Source of the DNA: [Phialemoniopsis] sp. UDSM-2020
Lineage: Eukaryota > Ascomycota > Sordariomycetes > Thyridiales > Thyridiaceae
Reading direction: 5' to 3'
Assembly (NCBI GenBank): GCA_018873225.1
Contig: JAEILZ010000001.1
Span: 5,704,001-5,768,000 of the forward strand
DNA: 64,000 nucleotides
A program made the position numbers and the translations under genes. The notes below the pieces were generated by a model that searched no databases, had not been told where the DNA came from, and saw nothing but the letters and a program-made list of their open reading frames with translations. Shown here piece after piece: positions 10,316 to 22,666 of this stretch. Positions within the stretch are counted from its first letter, which is position 1. The number at the start of each line of letters is the position of its first letter.

Positions 10316-13300
10316 TCACTTCTTGACGAGCCGGTACTTGCCGCCCACGACCTCGAGCTCCCCCTCGGCAACCTTCTCCCTGAGGAACTCCTGCAACTCC
10401 TCGTTGCCCCAGGGGAACCCTTCCGCGATCATCATCTTCATCATCATGGCCATCTGCGCCAGCGGCATCGAGCTCGCCGCGTTGGTCAGCATGCCCTTGA
10501 TGAAGTTCCAGTACAGCTCCCGCTGCGCCTTCTCCCGGGCGTCCATCGCGCTCGTCTGCACGCCCGGCTTGTGTGGTGATGCAGCAGCCGGCACGTCCTC
10601 TTCTTCTTCGTCTTCGGGAGCCGTGGTCGCGCCCTGCTCGCCTAGGCGCTCGACGACAGCGTACGTGGTGCCCTCCACCCGACGCAACACACCCTTGGCG
10701 GCCCAGAACTCGAGGGCCACGGCGATGAGGTCATCGTCCATCTGTAGTAGCATATAGAGATCCTCAACTGACTTCGTCACGGGCCCAATCCCGGCCTCTG
10801 CCTCTTCCCCAGCTTCCTGGAAGGCGTAGATGACAGTGGCCTCGTACGTCTTGCAGTCTGTGGTTACGGTACGGTCCTCGAGCTCAAGCTCGACCGTGGC
10901 GTCGCCGAGATAGTCCAGCCAGTTGAGCTTGCGGCCGCCCTTCATGTGCTCGAATCCCGCCTCGTACCGGCGCTGCTCCTCGACGATGGGATTGGGCAGC
11001 AGGAACGTATCCTTGACTAAGTTGGGCCAGTACAGTCGCGACAGGATGCGCGAGTGGTAGTCTAGTCCCTCTCCCAGACCACCCGTTTGCGGCCCCTTGA
11101 GCGGCGTGGCAGGGCCCGTGCCAGTCCCCAGACCAAGGCCAAGTGTTGGCGTGCTAGGGCCCTGGGGCGTGGCTGGCATGGCAGGCGTCGTAGGCGCCTC
11201 GATGCCGCGCTGGCGGAGCTTCTTCACTCTGTTGATGATAGTATCGACGCGTTTGCCTTCTTGTATATCCCGAATCATGACTTCGCAATGCTGTAACGCG
11301 CCTTCGCCGAAGCGTTTCTTGAGCAGATTGAGCACCTTGATCTCACGAGTGATATCACCCTTAGAGGAGAGCAGACGTTCCGCGATGATGCTCTGGAACT
11401 CCTTGATAAATACATCCTGGCTTCCGAGAGCGCTGATGAGCGTGCCGATCACGTCTTCCGACTTGGGCCGCTTGTAGTTCATGCCCGCATCGACTGGGTC
11501 GGGCGCCCATGACATGTCATTCCAGTCCAGCTCTGTGTCCTCGCCGGTCTGGCGGCGCTGCTGGGCCGGGTCGTTCAGTACCACGGCAAGCTCGACAAGC
11601 GTGCCTGACTGTTCGCTCTGCTTGGCCTCATCCGGGTCGGCGAGTAAGCCCGTAACCACGATGCGAATGGCATCATCTCGCTGGCAGAGGTAGAGCTGGA
11701 GCGAGGCCGCAACCCTGTCCAGGAGCACCTTGGAGTTGTCCAGGGCATGGAGCGTGCGGATCATGGAGATGTAGACTTGTAAAATCTCCAGGGTCGAGCG
11801 TGCAGGGTGTAACAGTCGCTTCTGCAGCGCGGCGGACAGCGTCTCCGTGAGGTGCAACCGCCGCTGGGCCGTCGTCACACTCGCCCGGAGGTCGTCCAGG
11901 GCGCCCTTGCTGGCTGGCCACTGCATGACAATATCGAATAGCTCAGAGATGCGGAGGGAGGCTAGTCGTCCGATGCCAATCTCCTTCCACTGCTTCACGT
12001 GGCTAAGCGAGACGGCTTCGCGTTGGCCACCGTGAATACGGCCCATAACCTCGAGAGCCAGCCTCGCATAGTGGTCCTCGACCCAATCGCACAGACTCGC
12101 GATGCACGGCGAGGGCAGGCCGCTATTGGCGCTTGCTGTCGCGCTCCTGGTCTTCCGCGTGAACCCGTGTTGGGTTTGCTCGCGTCCTTGGGCAGGTATC
12201 CACAGACCGGTATAGGATTGACGAACAAAGTCGGTCATCATGACGTCTAACATCTCGGCGAAAAGGACCTCGAAGCGTTCGCCAGCCAGCCCGACCTCGG
12301 AGAGAGCATCGACTAGCTCGTGCAGTCGCCGCCTCACAGCGTGGACTTTCGGATCCCTGTCGTCAGGAGGCGCTGGGCGAGAGCCCTCTCGCGACTTGCC
12401 CGCACGTGTGCTAGATAGGTGCTGACCCTCCGCATTGGTTAGACCCAAAATCGTGCTCATGAGATGGTAGAGCACTATACGTATAGAGTGCATCAATGGC
12501 GTAGAAGCCGAGTTCCCAATCAGGGCATGTATGTCCCGCTTGAAACTAGATGCGACCGCATCGGCACTCGTCTGCGAGGTGTCCCTCTCGGTGACGATGG
12601 CCTCGTCTTGGCCCGGATGTAGGCCGCGTAATATCAATGATAGTCCATAGAAGTAGAGCCGCAGTGCCGCCTCCAGAGTGCGGATGCTACTCATGACAAT
12701 AGCCATATGCCTATCGTGGTGTCGCACATCTTGCCCCTGGCCGACGCCCAGCAGTTCCGTGGTCGTAGTAGCTGGTGATTCGGCGCACGCCGAGAGCATC
12801 GGTAGAACATGCTGCACAAAGTGTCGACGCACCTGTTGCAGGTGCCAGCCGAGAAGGTCCTCGGTGTGTCGAGCACGGGGTAGCAACGCCTTTGTGTGCA
12901 GGACGAGCTGGAGGGCAGTGTCAAAGTCGGCCTGGGTGCCGGCACCCTGTGACATGTGCTGTGACTCGGGAGCCAGGGTGCCAAAGGAGTCCTCGGCGGC
13001 CACAGAGGAAGGCAGGGAGATCCCGGTGGTTACGGTGTGCCATGCGCGGTCGTACCTAACCTGGTCGTCCGCGAGACTATCCGACCGCAGTGGCCGGTCC
13101 GGGCGGCCAGGCGACCAGATCTCCGAAGCGCCGGTGTGAGGATGGGTTGACCCGGGCGATGTCGGCCCATCTTTGGGGCCGAACGGGCTGGTGCCGGCAT
13201 GAGGGCCGCCGAAGGTGTGTCCCAGGTCCGGGAACCTGGCCGAGGGTGTGGAGTAGGGAGTGGGCTGGGTGAACTCAGTCTGGAAGACGGAGCGGAAGAC

Positions 13301-13348
13301 CCTCCGCCTCTGGTTCTTCCATCTAGTAGATGCCACTGCTGCAGCCAT
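10316..13348 (-). CDS. apc2: Anaphase-promoting complex subunit 2 (cullin-like)
   Basis: A single exon of 1010 residues from the ATG at 13348; the frame stays open upstream to an ATG at 13507. The N-terminal two thirds is helical and divergent, as in Apc2. The cullin homology part is clear from about residue 630, with segments such as IKVLNLLKKRFGEGALQHCE and then, after a Thr/Pro/Gly-rich linker (about 720-750), SRLYWPNLV at about residue 778. A winged-helix segment SVEDLYMLLQMDDDLIA precedes the C-terminal Apc2-type winged-helix (WHB) domain at about 946-1010. Apc2 pairs with the RING subunit Apc11 to form the catalytic core of the APC/C, a nuclear ubiquitin ligase that triggers anaphase and mitotic exit. 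Family length is typically 700-900 residues, so this copy is long, mostly through low-complexity insertions. No introns are needed. Confidence 0.95.
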   Translation of the reverse strand: MAAAVASTRWKNQRRRVFRSVFQTEFTQPTPYSTPSARFPDLGHTFGGPHAGTSPFGPKDGPTSPGSTHPHTGASEIWSPGRPDRPLRSDSLADDQVRYDRAWHTVTTGISLPSSVAAEDSFGTLAPESQHMSQGAGTQADFDTALQLVLHTKALLPRARHTEDLLGWHLQQVRRHFVQHVLPMLSACAESPATTTTELLGVGQGQDVRHHDRHMAIVMSSIRTLEAALRLYFYGLSLILRGLHPGQDEAIVTERDTSQTSADAVASSFKRDIHALIGNSASTPLMHSIRIVLYHLMSTILGLTNAEGQHLSSTRAGKSREGSRPAPPDDRDPKVHAVRRRLHELVDALSEVGLAGERFEVLFAEMLDVMMTDFVRQSYTGLWIPAQGREQTQHGFTRKTRSATASANSGLPSPCIASLCDWVEDHYARLALEVMGRIHGGQREAVSLSHVKQWKEIGIGRLASLRISELFDIVMQWPASKGALDDLRASVTTAQRRLHLTETLSAALQKRLLHPARSTLEILQVYISMIRTLHALDNSKVLLDRVAASLQLYLCQRDDAIRIVVTGLLADPDEAKQSEQSGTLVELAVVLNDPAQQRRQTGEDTELDWNDMSWAPDPVDAGMNYKRPKSEDVIGTLISALGSQDVFIKEFQSIIAERLLSSKGDITREIKVLNLLKKRFGEGALQHCEVMIRDIQEGKRVDTIINRVKKLRQRGIEAPTTPAMPATPQGPSTPTLGLGLGTGTGPATPLKGPQTGGLGEGLDYHSRILSRLYWPNLVKDTFLLPNPIVEEQRRYEAGFEHMKGGRKLNWLDYLGDATVELELEDRTVTTDCKTYEATVIYAFQEAGEEAEAGIGPVTKSVEDLYMLLQMDDDLIAVALEFWAAKGVLRRVEGTTYAVVERLGEQGATTAPEDEEEEDVPAAASPHKPGVQTSAMDAREKAQRELYWNFIKGMLTNAASSMPLAQMAMMMKMMIAEGFPWGNEELQEFLREKVAEGELEVVGGKYRLVKK

Positions 13349-16300
13349 AGTGTGTACGTGTGCAGCGAGTGCTGCGTTGAGGGGAGTGGCCGGCCGGCCT
13401 GTGGTCCGTAAGTCCTTTGTTGACCGGGGTGGCTGTTTCTGTTGTGGTCGGTTGGCTTGACGGATGGCTGCTCCTACTTGGCAGTGACGGATCTCGCTTT
13501 GCAGCAACTGCCGACTATGAGATCGGCGCTCATTTCCCCCCGCCTAATTTACCTGAGACCAGAGACCTGAGACTGTTGAGATCAAAGAGCTCGTATTCAA
13601 AAGGGCAATTTGGGTTCCCTGTGCGTGTCTGGTGTCGTCGTGCGCAGGGTGACCGAAATAGATCGTCGGTTGGCAGGTGATATACATACACACAGAGTTG
13701 CTTGCAGGTGTTTTGGTTTGGTTGATGCGACGCGCTTGCCGGGCCGCCTTGGAGCGGGACGCGTTCGGCGGTGGCTTCCACCTTTGGTAGTGAAGCGCCG
13801 TCTAGGCGCGCTGTGGCGGCGGAGGGCAAGCGCTAATGTGTCCACTGTCTGCTCTTTCTTCAACGACATGTCAATCTCTACGGGGATTTTACTACTACGG
13901 CAACTTTCTTGATCCTGTCAAAATCTATTTTCGACTGCACAGCCATCGTAACAGCCTCCCATCGACTATCGCTCTCAGGCCCGCGATAAATACTTGGCTG
14001 TGGGGAAATGGAGACAGCCCTCAATGGTGTGCGCCCGCCTTCCTCTCCCTTTTCCCCCCCACCAATCTCGGCCTCTCGCCAGCCAGTTTGCGATGTCCCG
14101 TGACGACGAGACACGATCCGACCTCTTTACAACCATCATTGGCAAACCATTCGAAGCATCCGACCCCTTTTCGTATCTGAACGCGCGGCTCATCGATCCG
14201 GAAGGGCGTGAGCATAGCACCGTTGCGGAAAGAATGCTCACATCGTCGCTCGCTCGCTGGGTGGCGACCACTCTCAAGCACCCACTGGTTGCTGGTCTCC
14301 TGATCCTACGCGATGCCTATTCGGATTCATGGCACAGGTCCAGTGTATCAAGTTTAAAACTCAAATCACCCCCTGGTTCAGCCCTAAGGAATACAGCCAC
14401 CTAGCGGCGTTCCCGCCTGTGAGCCCGCGGCACCTAGGTACTTACTACTGGCCGTTGTGCTGCGGCGCAGAGCCTAGCTACCCGTCTTCCAGGCCGAAGT
14501 GTCCTGGTCTGAAGGATCACGTAGCTGTCACGCTATGCCCTGCCACCCGTGGGACATCTATGGGCTGGGTATTTACTGGTCCGCGGGCTCCTGAGTGGGC
14601 ACCGAAGTGAGCAAAAGGACGGAGTCGAAGGATTTGCCACTTGCACTGGCGGGCTGCACCTCTAGGGGGGGTGTGATGTGCTGTGGGACGAAGGGGGAGG
14701 GAGGTCCAAGGATGCTGGCTCACGTTCTCTCCATGGAGGTGAATGGCTGGACCACGACGGTCTTTGGAAGAAAGAGGTATGTTTCCGACCCCCAGTCGCC
14801 ATGACCACCCTGCATCGGTGATCCATCGCTTGATCTACGGGCTAGAAGCGGCGCAGGGTGTCTTCTTGTCTTCTTGAAACTTCGATCTCTTGACAAGACG
14901 GGTGCGAGATTCTGGCCCCCGTTTCTGCGGCTCTCTCCTCTGTCGCCCTAAATCACTAAACTGTTTGGAGTGGCTTCCCAAGGGTTAGATCCGGCTGCCC
15001 TCGGGACCGATACAAATCGTGTTCCGACCCGGGCACCCGTGAGACAGAGGCCAACACCGAGAAAGGATAAGCGTGTCGAGGAAGCTTCAAAGTAGTGACT
15101 TGAAGTCTTGTGGCCTCGCGACTGCTGGTGATAGGTATTCGTAACGGCCGTCGATCGGCCAAGCTGCGCCATGGGGTCCATGTCAGATTTGAACAATGCA
15201 TAGACTTCCCCATCGCAATTCAACCACCGAGCAAGGCCTTGGGTCGACCCCCGGCACCCACATGGTTCATTGCTTCGCTGCAGAGGGAAGGCCGGAGATG
15301 CCGGCACCGAAACCGAAAGTCCTTGTCAATAAGAGCGACCTTTTGTTTAGCAGTCCACCGGGCTAACCGCCCCCAAAGCCGTGCGCGTGTGTACTTCGTA
15401 GGTCGTACTTGCGTCCAAAGTCAAATCGTGAACAGGGGCTGGGGGCTCAATTGACACCCGCAATATCGTTACGTTCCACAGCAAAGATGTTATTGCGATC
15501 CTCGATACTCGATGCTCCGTAAATAGCAGTCGATACAATCAACCCCACACACCAGCAATGCTGGACGATGGGGTTGAGCTCGAAAGATGAGGCAGTATCG
15601 GGAAAAGGCCGAGTCGGCTACCGGGACTCTGTCTCCATGGCTGCGGTGCCCAGTGGACAGTGCCCACAAGCCGTGAAGAAACATGCTTCTTCCGGGAAAT
15701 CAGGAGACTGGTCGGCAGCAGAGACCAGTACCCAGGGGGCAGGCAGTTCTGATGGAAAGTGCTTACTGTGGGGCCCGCAAATGATTGCCTTCAGGGGTGT
15801 GTGATGCTGTCCTTGTGTCTTCGCTTGGGACGTCGCATTGTGTGTCCAAGCAAGGTCAGGTCAGGGCAGGGATCATGGCGCGGGCCGCCAGAGAAAGAGT
15901 CCTGTCTGTTCGATGCGCAGGAGTAACCATGTACTGTACCATCTGATATCTGGCTTGGTAGGTAGTCAAGGTAACTAGTGTAAGTCAGGTACAATACTTG
16001 GAACGAGAACATGCGGGTTTGAGCAGCTGTCCATTGGCCCAATTCCCGCGTATTGTCAAGTTGACGTCACTGCGCGCTGTCGTCCTTCCATTTAGGGGTT
16101 CTCTTGCATGGACAAAGGAGGGTTTCTTGTCGTTTCTTCCTCACTTCACTTGTTTCGTGATGCCTCCTCCGTTCCCCCCCGTCCAAGACGACGCGCATCT
16201 CATCACAATCCACACGCGCCTATCGTGACACACACATACGTGCACATGCATACCAGTAATCTCTCCTCTGCCTGCTCACGATCGAGGAGGACGAGCACAG

Positions 16301-19300
16301 CTGGTCCAGGGTTCTGGCTACGAGAAAGAAAGGCCGAGACTAGACGGCTAGCCTGCCCATGGCGCGTTGAGTGGAGGGAACGCCAAGCTGGCTCGCCCGT
16401 CGGTCGGTGTCGCACTTTGGCTTTTCTGGAAGCCGGTTGACAGGTTGGTGCAGTGGAGCGTAAATGCATGCCTGGGTAAACTAGTGATTCAAGGACGCTA
16501 TGATGAGACATATGCGGTCTCCTTCTCCTGCTCCTCCTCTTCCCCCCCAAGACCAACTCTTTAGTCTCTGTCTCCAAATGCCAGGCACGGCCGTATGCTA
16601 GTTTGTTTCGGTGGGGTTGAAACAAAGCCGGCGCGCTAGGAATCGCTCGTCACCCTGACAGGCTGACAACTAAGACATTTAAGGCAAGGTCTAACGGTGG
16701 ACTGCATGCCCGAGTTCGCCGTCTTCTTCCCCGTCTTCGCCGACCACTGCCCTTATCCAAAGGTTAAGTACCTATCAAATAGTTTTGTTGTAATCAGGTC
16801 GCGAGCAAAACAAGAACAGCAAGCTCGTCGGATAGCTCGCTCTCTCATAGGAGGGCTTGGAATGCAACTAGAACGGCACCCATAAAAACTGCCGACGGCA
16901 TGACCTCGTCCGGCAGGCAAGCTCCGGACTGGTGCACACCCAGACACTAGCGCTAGTGAGCATCTGGCATGAAAAGGATTCGAGTTTGAAAGGAGCAGCA
17001 GCAGCAGCAGCACATCATGTTTTTCGTGTCATCATCCCATCTGATCGACCAGCACCCTGACCCACGTCGTCAAGCCTTGTAGGGCAGCCCTATTCAGGGG
17101 AAGGCGGGCTTGTACTGGAACGCACACTAGAGAGACCTCGGGTGATCCTTCGCTGCGGTATTGGGTTTCTGGGCCATCATTTCCCGCCACTTCGCGGATG
17201 GGGTCTGGGAGGTCGCTAATAAGGCTGTAGCTCGAAAGATCGTCATGGCCCAGCAGCCCGGCCCAGCCGCCAGACGACAATCGTCAAGATTTGGAAGTTG
17301 CTTGATTGCCAACGGCACCATGACGGCAAGCTCTTTAACAAACAACTCCACAACTCGTGTCAGACAAGATTGTTTTCCGTATTCTGCATAGGATGATAAG
17401 CGGCGGCCGCTGACGTGCTGGCTCCCAGGGGGTTTCGGCCCCCAAACTCATCTCTATGTAGACTATCTTTCGAGCGGCTGTCGCCTAAGGTTGCCCGGGG
17501 ATCGTCGCCTCTGCTGCAAACGAGGTTCGCCGACGGCTTCCCGCTCTTCTCTCGGCCGGGAAGCGGACGGGGATGGCGCGTTAGTGTCGCTTGCAGTCAC
17601 CTCGAGTTACAGAGGGTCGCATGGATGATGGGGAGGGGGGGAAGAGGGGGGGACTGGTTGACTGGCAATCATACCCAAGGTGTGGGTGTGTGCCGTGGGG
17701 ACAAGCACGACAGGGTAGGTGATTGATTTCTGATTTTGATTTGCTTTGCATGCACTGATCAGAACCCAATAGGTATGTATGGTCCCTCTCTGAAGTGGGA
17801 TTTGCATGCCCTGGATCGACCTGTATGTAGTAAAGTACCTAGCGCACGACCTTCCCGGCTTCCGACTTGAGGGTCTGGCGCGCTCAAAAACCCTGGAATG
17901 GCTTGCAAGAGTTGATGGGTCCCCCCTCTGGGACGGGGACGGGAACCCTCCAGGGTTGCATGCATGCAATGGACAGGCAGGTAAAAGCTGTAACAATTCA
18001 CAAAATATACTCGACGATCCCGCGCGATGAGATGAAACGTTAGGGGATTAACATTGCTCCCCGTCCTCCCCCACCCCCCTGCCAGGACGCTGAGGTATCA
18101 GAGAGAGACAAGGAGAGTACAGAACATGTCGATATTGGAGGTATAGCAGAGTCGCTGGCAAATTAGTCGTCGGACATGACCGTTGGACACCTGCTCGTGC
18201 TTTGCACCATCACACGTGTCAGTGCCAACCAAGCCTTCTCGATCTTGTCCGGATCTAGCAAAATAATAAGAAGAGGCTATGATGAGGACCCGGTCTTTGT
18301 CCCAGTCCCAAGAAAACGAACCAAACCCAACAGGGTCTGGTAGGGCAGACTTCTTGCCCACTCGCACCCGCTCCAAGTGCCACCTCCACTCCTCATGCCG
18401 GGGTACCGGTGTGTTGCAGGGGTGAGTCTGTATTTTCCCTCTGGCCTTCTGTTGCTCCAACCCTGCTGGCGGGCTAGAGTGGAGTTAGGCCCATGTCAAT
18501 TGCTTCCCTTTCCGGTAAATGGGGTACGTGAGTAGGGCTTGGGTGAGGGTCGAGTCGCTACTATTTCCGGGGCGGCTGTGCTCAATGATTGGCAGGGGAC
18601 ATGGTGACAACGACGACATTCATATCGTTGGATTCATTTGGGGCATGGCAGATCGATACCGAGATCCCATTTTTTGACAGAAAAGAGACAAAAACGTCAG
18701 TGAGGCAGCAGCAGGGGTTGGGGAGAATTTGGAATGAGACTTGCGATATTCGCTTGGTGAAAAAGAGAGCGGACTTTACCCGGCCTTGGGTGCCATCCGA
18801 AACAAAAACTTGTCGACCGCTAATTTCAACACAGTCAGCACCAAATTCTCATCTACGTAGCTGCACAGCGGCAGGGCGCTTCAGGCGTCAAACCACCTGC
18901 TGATTCACGGGGGTGTGAGGGTGTATTCTCCCCCCCAAGGTGACAACTAACGGTTCCTACCGTAACCCTCCATCCTCTCCCGTCCTCCCCTCCCCATCCC
19001 TCCCCCCTTCTTCGCTTGTTGCTGCGTGTTGCTGCCGTTGGCGTGATCGCATGTTTAAGCATTGAGGCGTTTAACCGCGCCTTGTAAGAGCCCTAGAAAG
19101 CCCTCTCCCACTGTAACAAACCATTCTCAGCGCCACTCACCACCATAATTCGAGGATTTTGCCTCTCTTCTCATATGATCGTTACGAATGTCGATTTTTG
19201 TGTTCACTGCTATTCTTGATGCTGAAAGTAATTCTTGTTGCACTGTCCGCGCGCGTCTACATCCAATTGCCCGAGTAGGCAATTCGCTGTAATCCTACTT

Positions 19301-21140
19301 TAGCCGCTACCGACTGTAAACGACGAAAAATAACTACAATTTGATACGGCGCAGCAACCAACAAACGACAACTAACCGCTGCATCGCCCAGAAAATTTCA
19401 CGGCGTTTGCCGTAAAGTGAAGCCACCTACCAACAGATCAGATCTTTGAGAAAAGTAACGTTGGCAGCGTATTCCTCCGTCCTGGCTGCCCTGGTCGCCA
19501 GGAACTTTTTTTTTGTCCCTGAGCTTCCAGGTTCTTGCGTCATCGCCACCAAGCAGCGGTGTAAGTCGCAACTGGAATGGGGACACAGACACCTCCCCCC
19601 CACCGAAAAGACAGCCCACAACGAAGACAACAAGTGACGAGCATGGACAGGAAACGCGTCAAACACCTTCAAGTCTGCAAAAGCCAAGCACGGCCAGATA
19701 GACGACGGGCAGTCTATTCCGCTCGCCGCCGTCGGCACCTCGCTAGCGGACCTAGATAGGTGATTTCATGCGTACCCTCCAAGTGTCTTACCAGAAACGG
19801 TTGGTTGATTCATTAGGGCCCCCCCTGGACACTGGACACAGACAACTGCTTGTTCAAGTTGTAGGGGGAAATTGATTGCAATGTACCGTACCCTACTCCG
19901 TATCGTACAAAACAGCCTCGTTAGGTAGTCGTCTGGATTCTTCTCTCTCTCTCTCTCTCTCTCTTCACCCCCCGTCTCGTCATTCATCAGGGTCCCATCC
20001 CCTCCCACCCCCGGTTCCTCGCCCTCTTACTCGCCCACCTCACCTAAGCCCAAGACAAGACCATGCTCCAGACCTGCCTAAACGGGCTGATCGCTGCTCA
20101 CTCGCAGGGTCGGTCCCCCGGAACCGAAGGCGCCCAGTGGGCTCTGTTCTGGTATTGTAGTGGCGGTAGGTAGGTATGCTACGTGCGTTACTCTGGAGAG
20201 CTAACTAATGAGAGTCCACTACATCAACCACCGGAACTTACTCCGTAGAACCATAACTTAAGAGACTCACAAGTAAGATCATGGATAAACCCGATGCTTT
20301 GGAATGGCAGGGAAGACATCCCACACCACCCTCCATCCCCTTACCTTCCCTTCACTTCACTTCCTTGAACCCGACCAAGCGCCCATGTAAGAACGATCGT
20401 TGTCATCTCCACGGGAAATGTCATTCTCCACGGCAGATGGGTCCCCCTCGCTTGTTCGAGCCCGTGTCAGTGCCAACGTAAGACGATCAAATAACCGAGT
20501 CAAGCAAAGCCCCAAAGCGCCAAAGGTCACAGATCGATCATGATACCTACACCGTATAACTAACACACGGCGGGAACAAGGGGGATCAAGAAGACTGCAC
20601 AGTCGGGAAAACAAGGGTACCCCCTCACGAGGTCCCTCTCTTTTCTTATTCTCCCTCTTAAGCTTCTCTCTCTGTGTGGACTCTTTCCACCCCTCCAGGT
20701 TTGGGGGCCGTTCACACGTGTGTCCATCCACTGCTTTGCTGTCGTACGTACCCAGAGGTAGGTGTTGTAGGCCCGTCTCTTCCTCCTCGTGCCGTAGTAA
20801 AAAAAAAAAAAAAAAGGAGCAAAAAAAGCGAGTTTTTTTATACAGGCCCATTCCGTATGCTCTGGCTGTCTAATCCTCCCATGTGAAAAGTGAAATGGCA
20901 AAGGCAAAAGAGAGTATCCGCACTGCAATGAAATCAACAAGAAAAAAAAAAAAGGCAAACACCTCCCAAGGCCCCAGTCCAGAACATCGTAGTCGGCCAG
21001 ACGTGGCACATCGTGATATCTTGGCTCAGTGTCCATACATCATGGACGAGTTCCCATTCATCTTCTTCATCCCGAGTCATCTACCCATAGACCAGGGCAC
21101 CGCTGCCCCCGGGCTACCACACCCCTGTCCGTTGGCCAAG
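13349..21140. other. 7.8 kb gene-poor region
   Basis: This lies between the apc2 start and the 3' end of the zinc-finger gene. No frame shows a recognisable domain or protein-like composition over a useful length. The frames present are short, overlap on both strands and are rich in R, P and S. One short frame (start codon at 14093, plus strand, about 100 residues) has ordinary composition, but I cannot support it as a gene. Simple sequence includes a GCA run near 16991-17010, CT repeats near 19940-19963 and an A run at 20799-20815. Short TACGGAGTA/TACTCCGTA-type elements recur, as is common between genes in these fungi. Confidence 0.45.
20799..20815. repeat. Poly-A tract
   Basis: Seventeen consecutive A on the plus strand, with further shorter A runs at 20821-20827 and 20943-20953, just downstream of the zinc-finger gene's stop codon. 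No target-site duplication or element body is visible, so I read this as simple sequence and not a retroposon tail. Confidence 0.8.
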
Positions 21141-22666
21141 CTATGAGCCCCGCCGCTGCTTGCACTTGTCATGCTGAAGGTGCCCGTTCCTCGCCGTCGT
21201 CCGCGTGAATTCGGCGCCGCAGTTAGGGCATACCGCCTTGGCCGCCTGACCAGACTTCTCCCGCTGGTGTCTTAGCAGGTTGCTGAATGTCGAGAACTGC
21301 CGCCCGTTGCACCCGTGCTCCCAGCATTGCGGTTTCGGCCGGCTCTGGACGACCCGCACGCTCGATCCGGGGTCCTGTGGGTGGTGGCTACCGCCGCTGC
21401 TAGGCATCATCTGTTGCTGCTGGTGCTGTGACTGCGGCGGTGGCGGGTTGCCCAGATGCTGGTACATTAGGTTTGGATCCTGAGGCACGGGCATTGAAGA
21501 TCGACTGGGAGAGGCATGTTAGTATACACTGAGACGTAAGTCTATAGAAAGTTGAAGGGGGGCTTACCCGTAGTGAGAGGGCAACGGTGGTGTCGTGACA
21601 GTTGGGTAGGTCGGGTAGTCCGGTAGATAGGCCTGCTGGTATGGATTGTGGAATATGGTCTGCTGGTCTGCGAGAGGCGGCGAGTACGAGGGCATGTAGG
21701 ACGGCGGTGCCGCCATGGTGCCGGTACTGGCGGGTTCGGTGAGTAGCGACATTTGCGCGGGAGCGGTGGTGTACACGGGCACGTTGGCCGGGTTCGTCGA
21801 CATCTCGGCAAGAGTGGCTGGTGGCGAGTGGTACGAAGCGCTGCCAGCTCTCCGGAGGCGCGATACCGTCTTCGAGTCCCGCCTGGCCAGGTCGCGCTGG
21901 CGCTTGAGTTCTCGCTGTTCCGGAGTCAGGGTGCCCCGCGGAGGGCTGCCGGTGATGGACCGCGACGTACTGGCCGGGCTCAGGCTAGGGTCCGGGGCGT
22001 ACGAGGACAGGTCGTGGCCGAGAAGTCCACTACCACCCTCCATACCTACGTGCTTCTTGTTAGTCTGCACACCGCCAGGCATTTGCAGAGAATATCAATC
22101 CTTACCAGGCCAGGGGAATGATGATCTGCTGCCCATACCGAACATAGGATCAAAGTTGGAAATGGCAACAGCGCTAACAGATGGCTTTGTGAGTCTGGAC
22201 TGCTGAAGGACACCGCGGTACGGCAAAGGTGGGAAACATACCTCATGCTTGCTGAGTGGGATGAAAGGGCTGGTGATGACGATGCTGTCTGGGTGTATCC
22301 TTCTGCTGCTGGTTCTAGGCGCAAGAAGGGAGCGTCGTCGGATCTTGATTCGACGTCGAACCACTCGGCATTCAGCGAGTCGTCGGGAAGGGCACGCGGT
22401 AAGGGAGAGTGATGGGCCTGAGAGACTGGGGTGGGTAGGAAGCCGGCCGTGTGGGAGAGAGAAGGACTTATGTATCCCTGTGGGGGATTCAAGCTCTGTG
22501 ATGAATGTGGTCTACTTGAGCCAAAGTGAAGACTCCGGGGAGAGTCGACGAGCTGCAACGTTTGAAAGAGCCCTTCGGTCGTAGATACACCACTGTTGGC
22601 TCTTGATCTGGGAGGTAGTGAGTACGAGTCCTCGCATCCGCGATCTTGTGGTACTAAGGGATCCAT
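21141..22666 (-). CDS. Zinc-finger (C2H2-like) transcription regulator
   Basis: Four exons: 22666-22242, 22173-22106, 22045-21568 and 21504-21141. The introns are 60-68 bases with CTAAC-like branch points, and the product is 444 residues. The N-terminal 320 residues are rich in S, P, T and Y. A basic patch with the run [10 protein letters not shown] suggests nuclear entry. Two fingers sit at the C-terminus. The first starts CWEHGC at residue 384 and has one clear histidine in [10 protein letters not shown]. The second starts CPNC at about 416 and ends HLQHDKC. The second finger is C2HC/C2H2. The first lacks an obvious fourth ligand, which I believe is typical of this fungal family. The product is probably a DNA-binding regulator; targets are unknown. 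The start is uncertain: an in-frame ATG at 22714 adds 16 residues and an upstream exon is possible. The gene stands alone between very long non-coding flanks. Confidence 0.85.

Noticed and set aside
13994..14404. 136-codon frame upstream of apc2 with ordinary composition from residue 34
   Set aside because: Too short, with no domain and no start context or splice support. Kept only as a note in the intergenic description.
20799..20953. A-runs as a possible retroposon tail
   Set aside because: No element body, target-site duplication or coding remnant is visible beside them.
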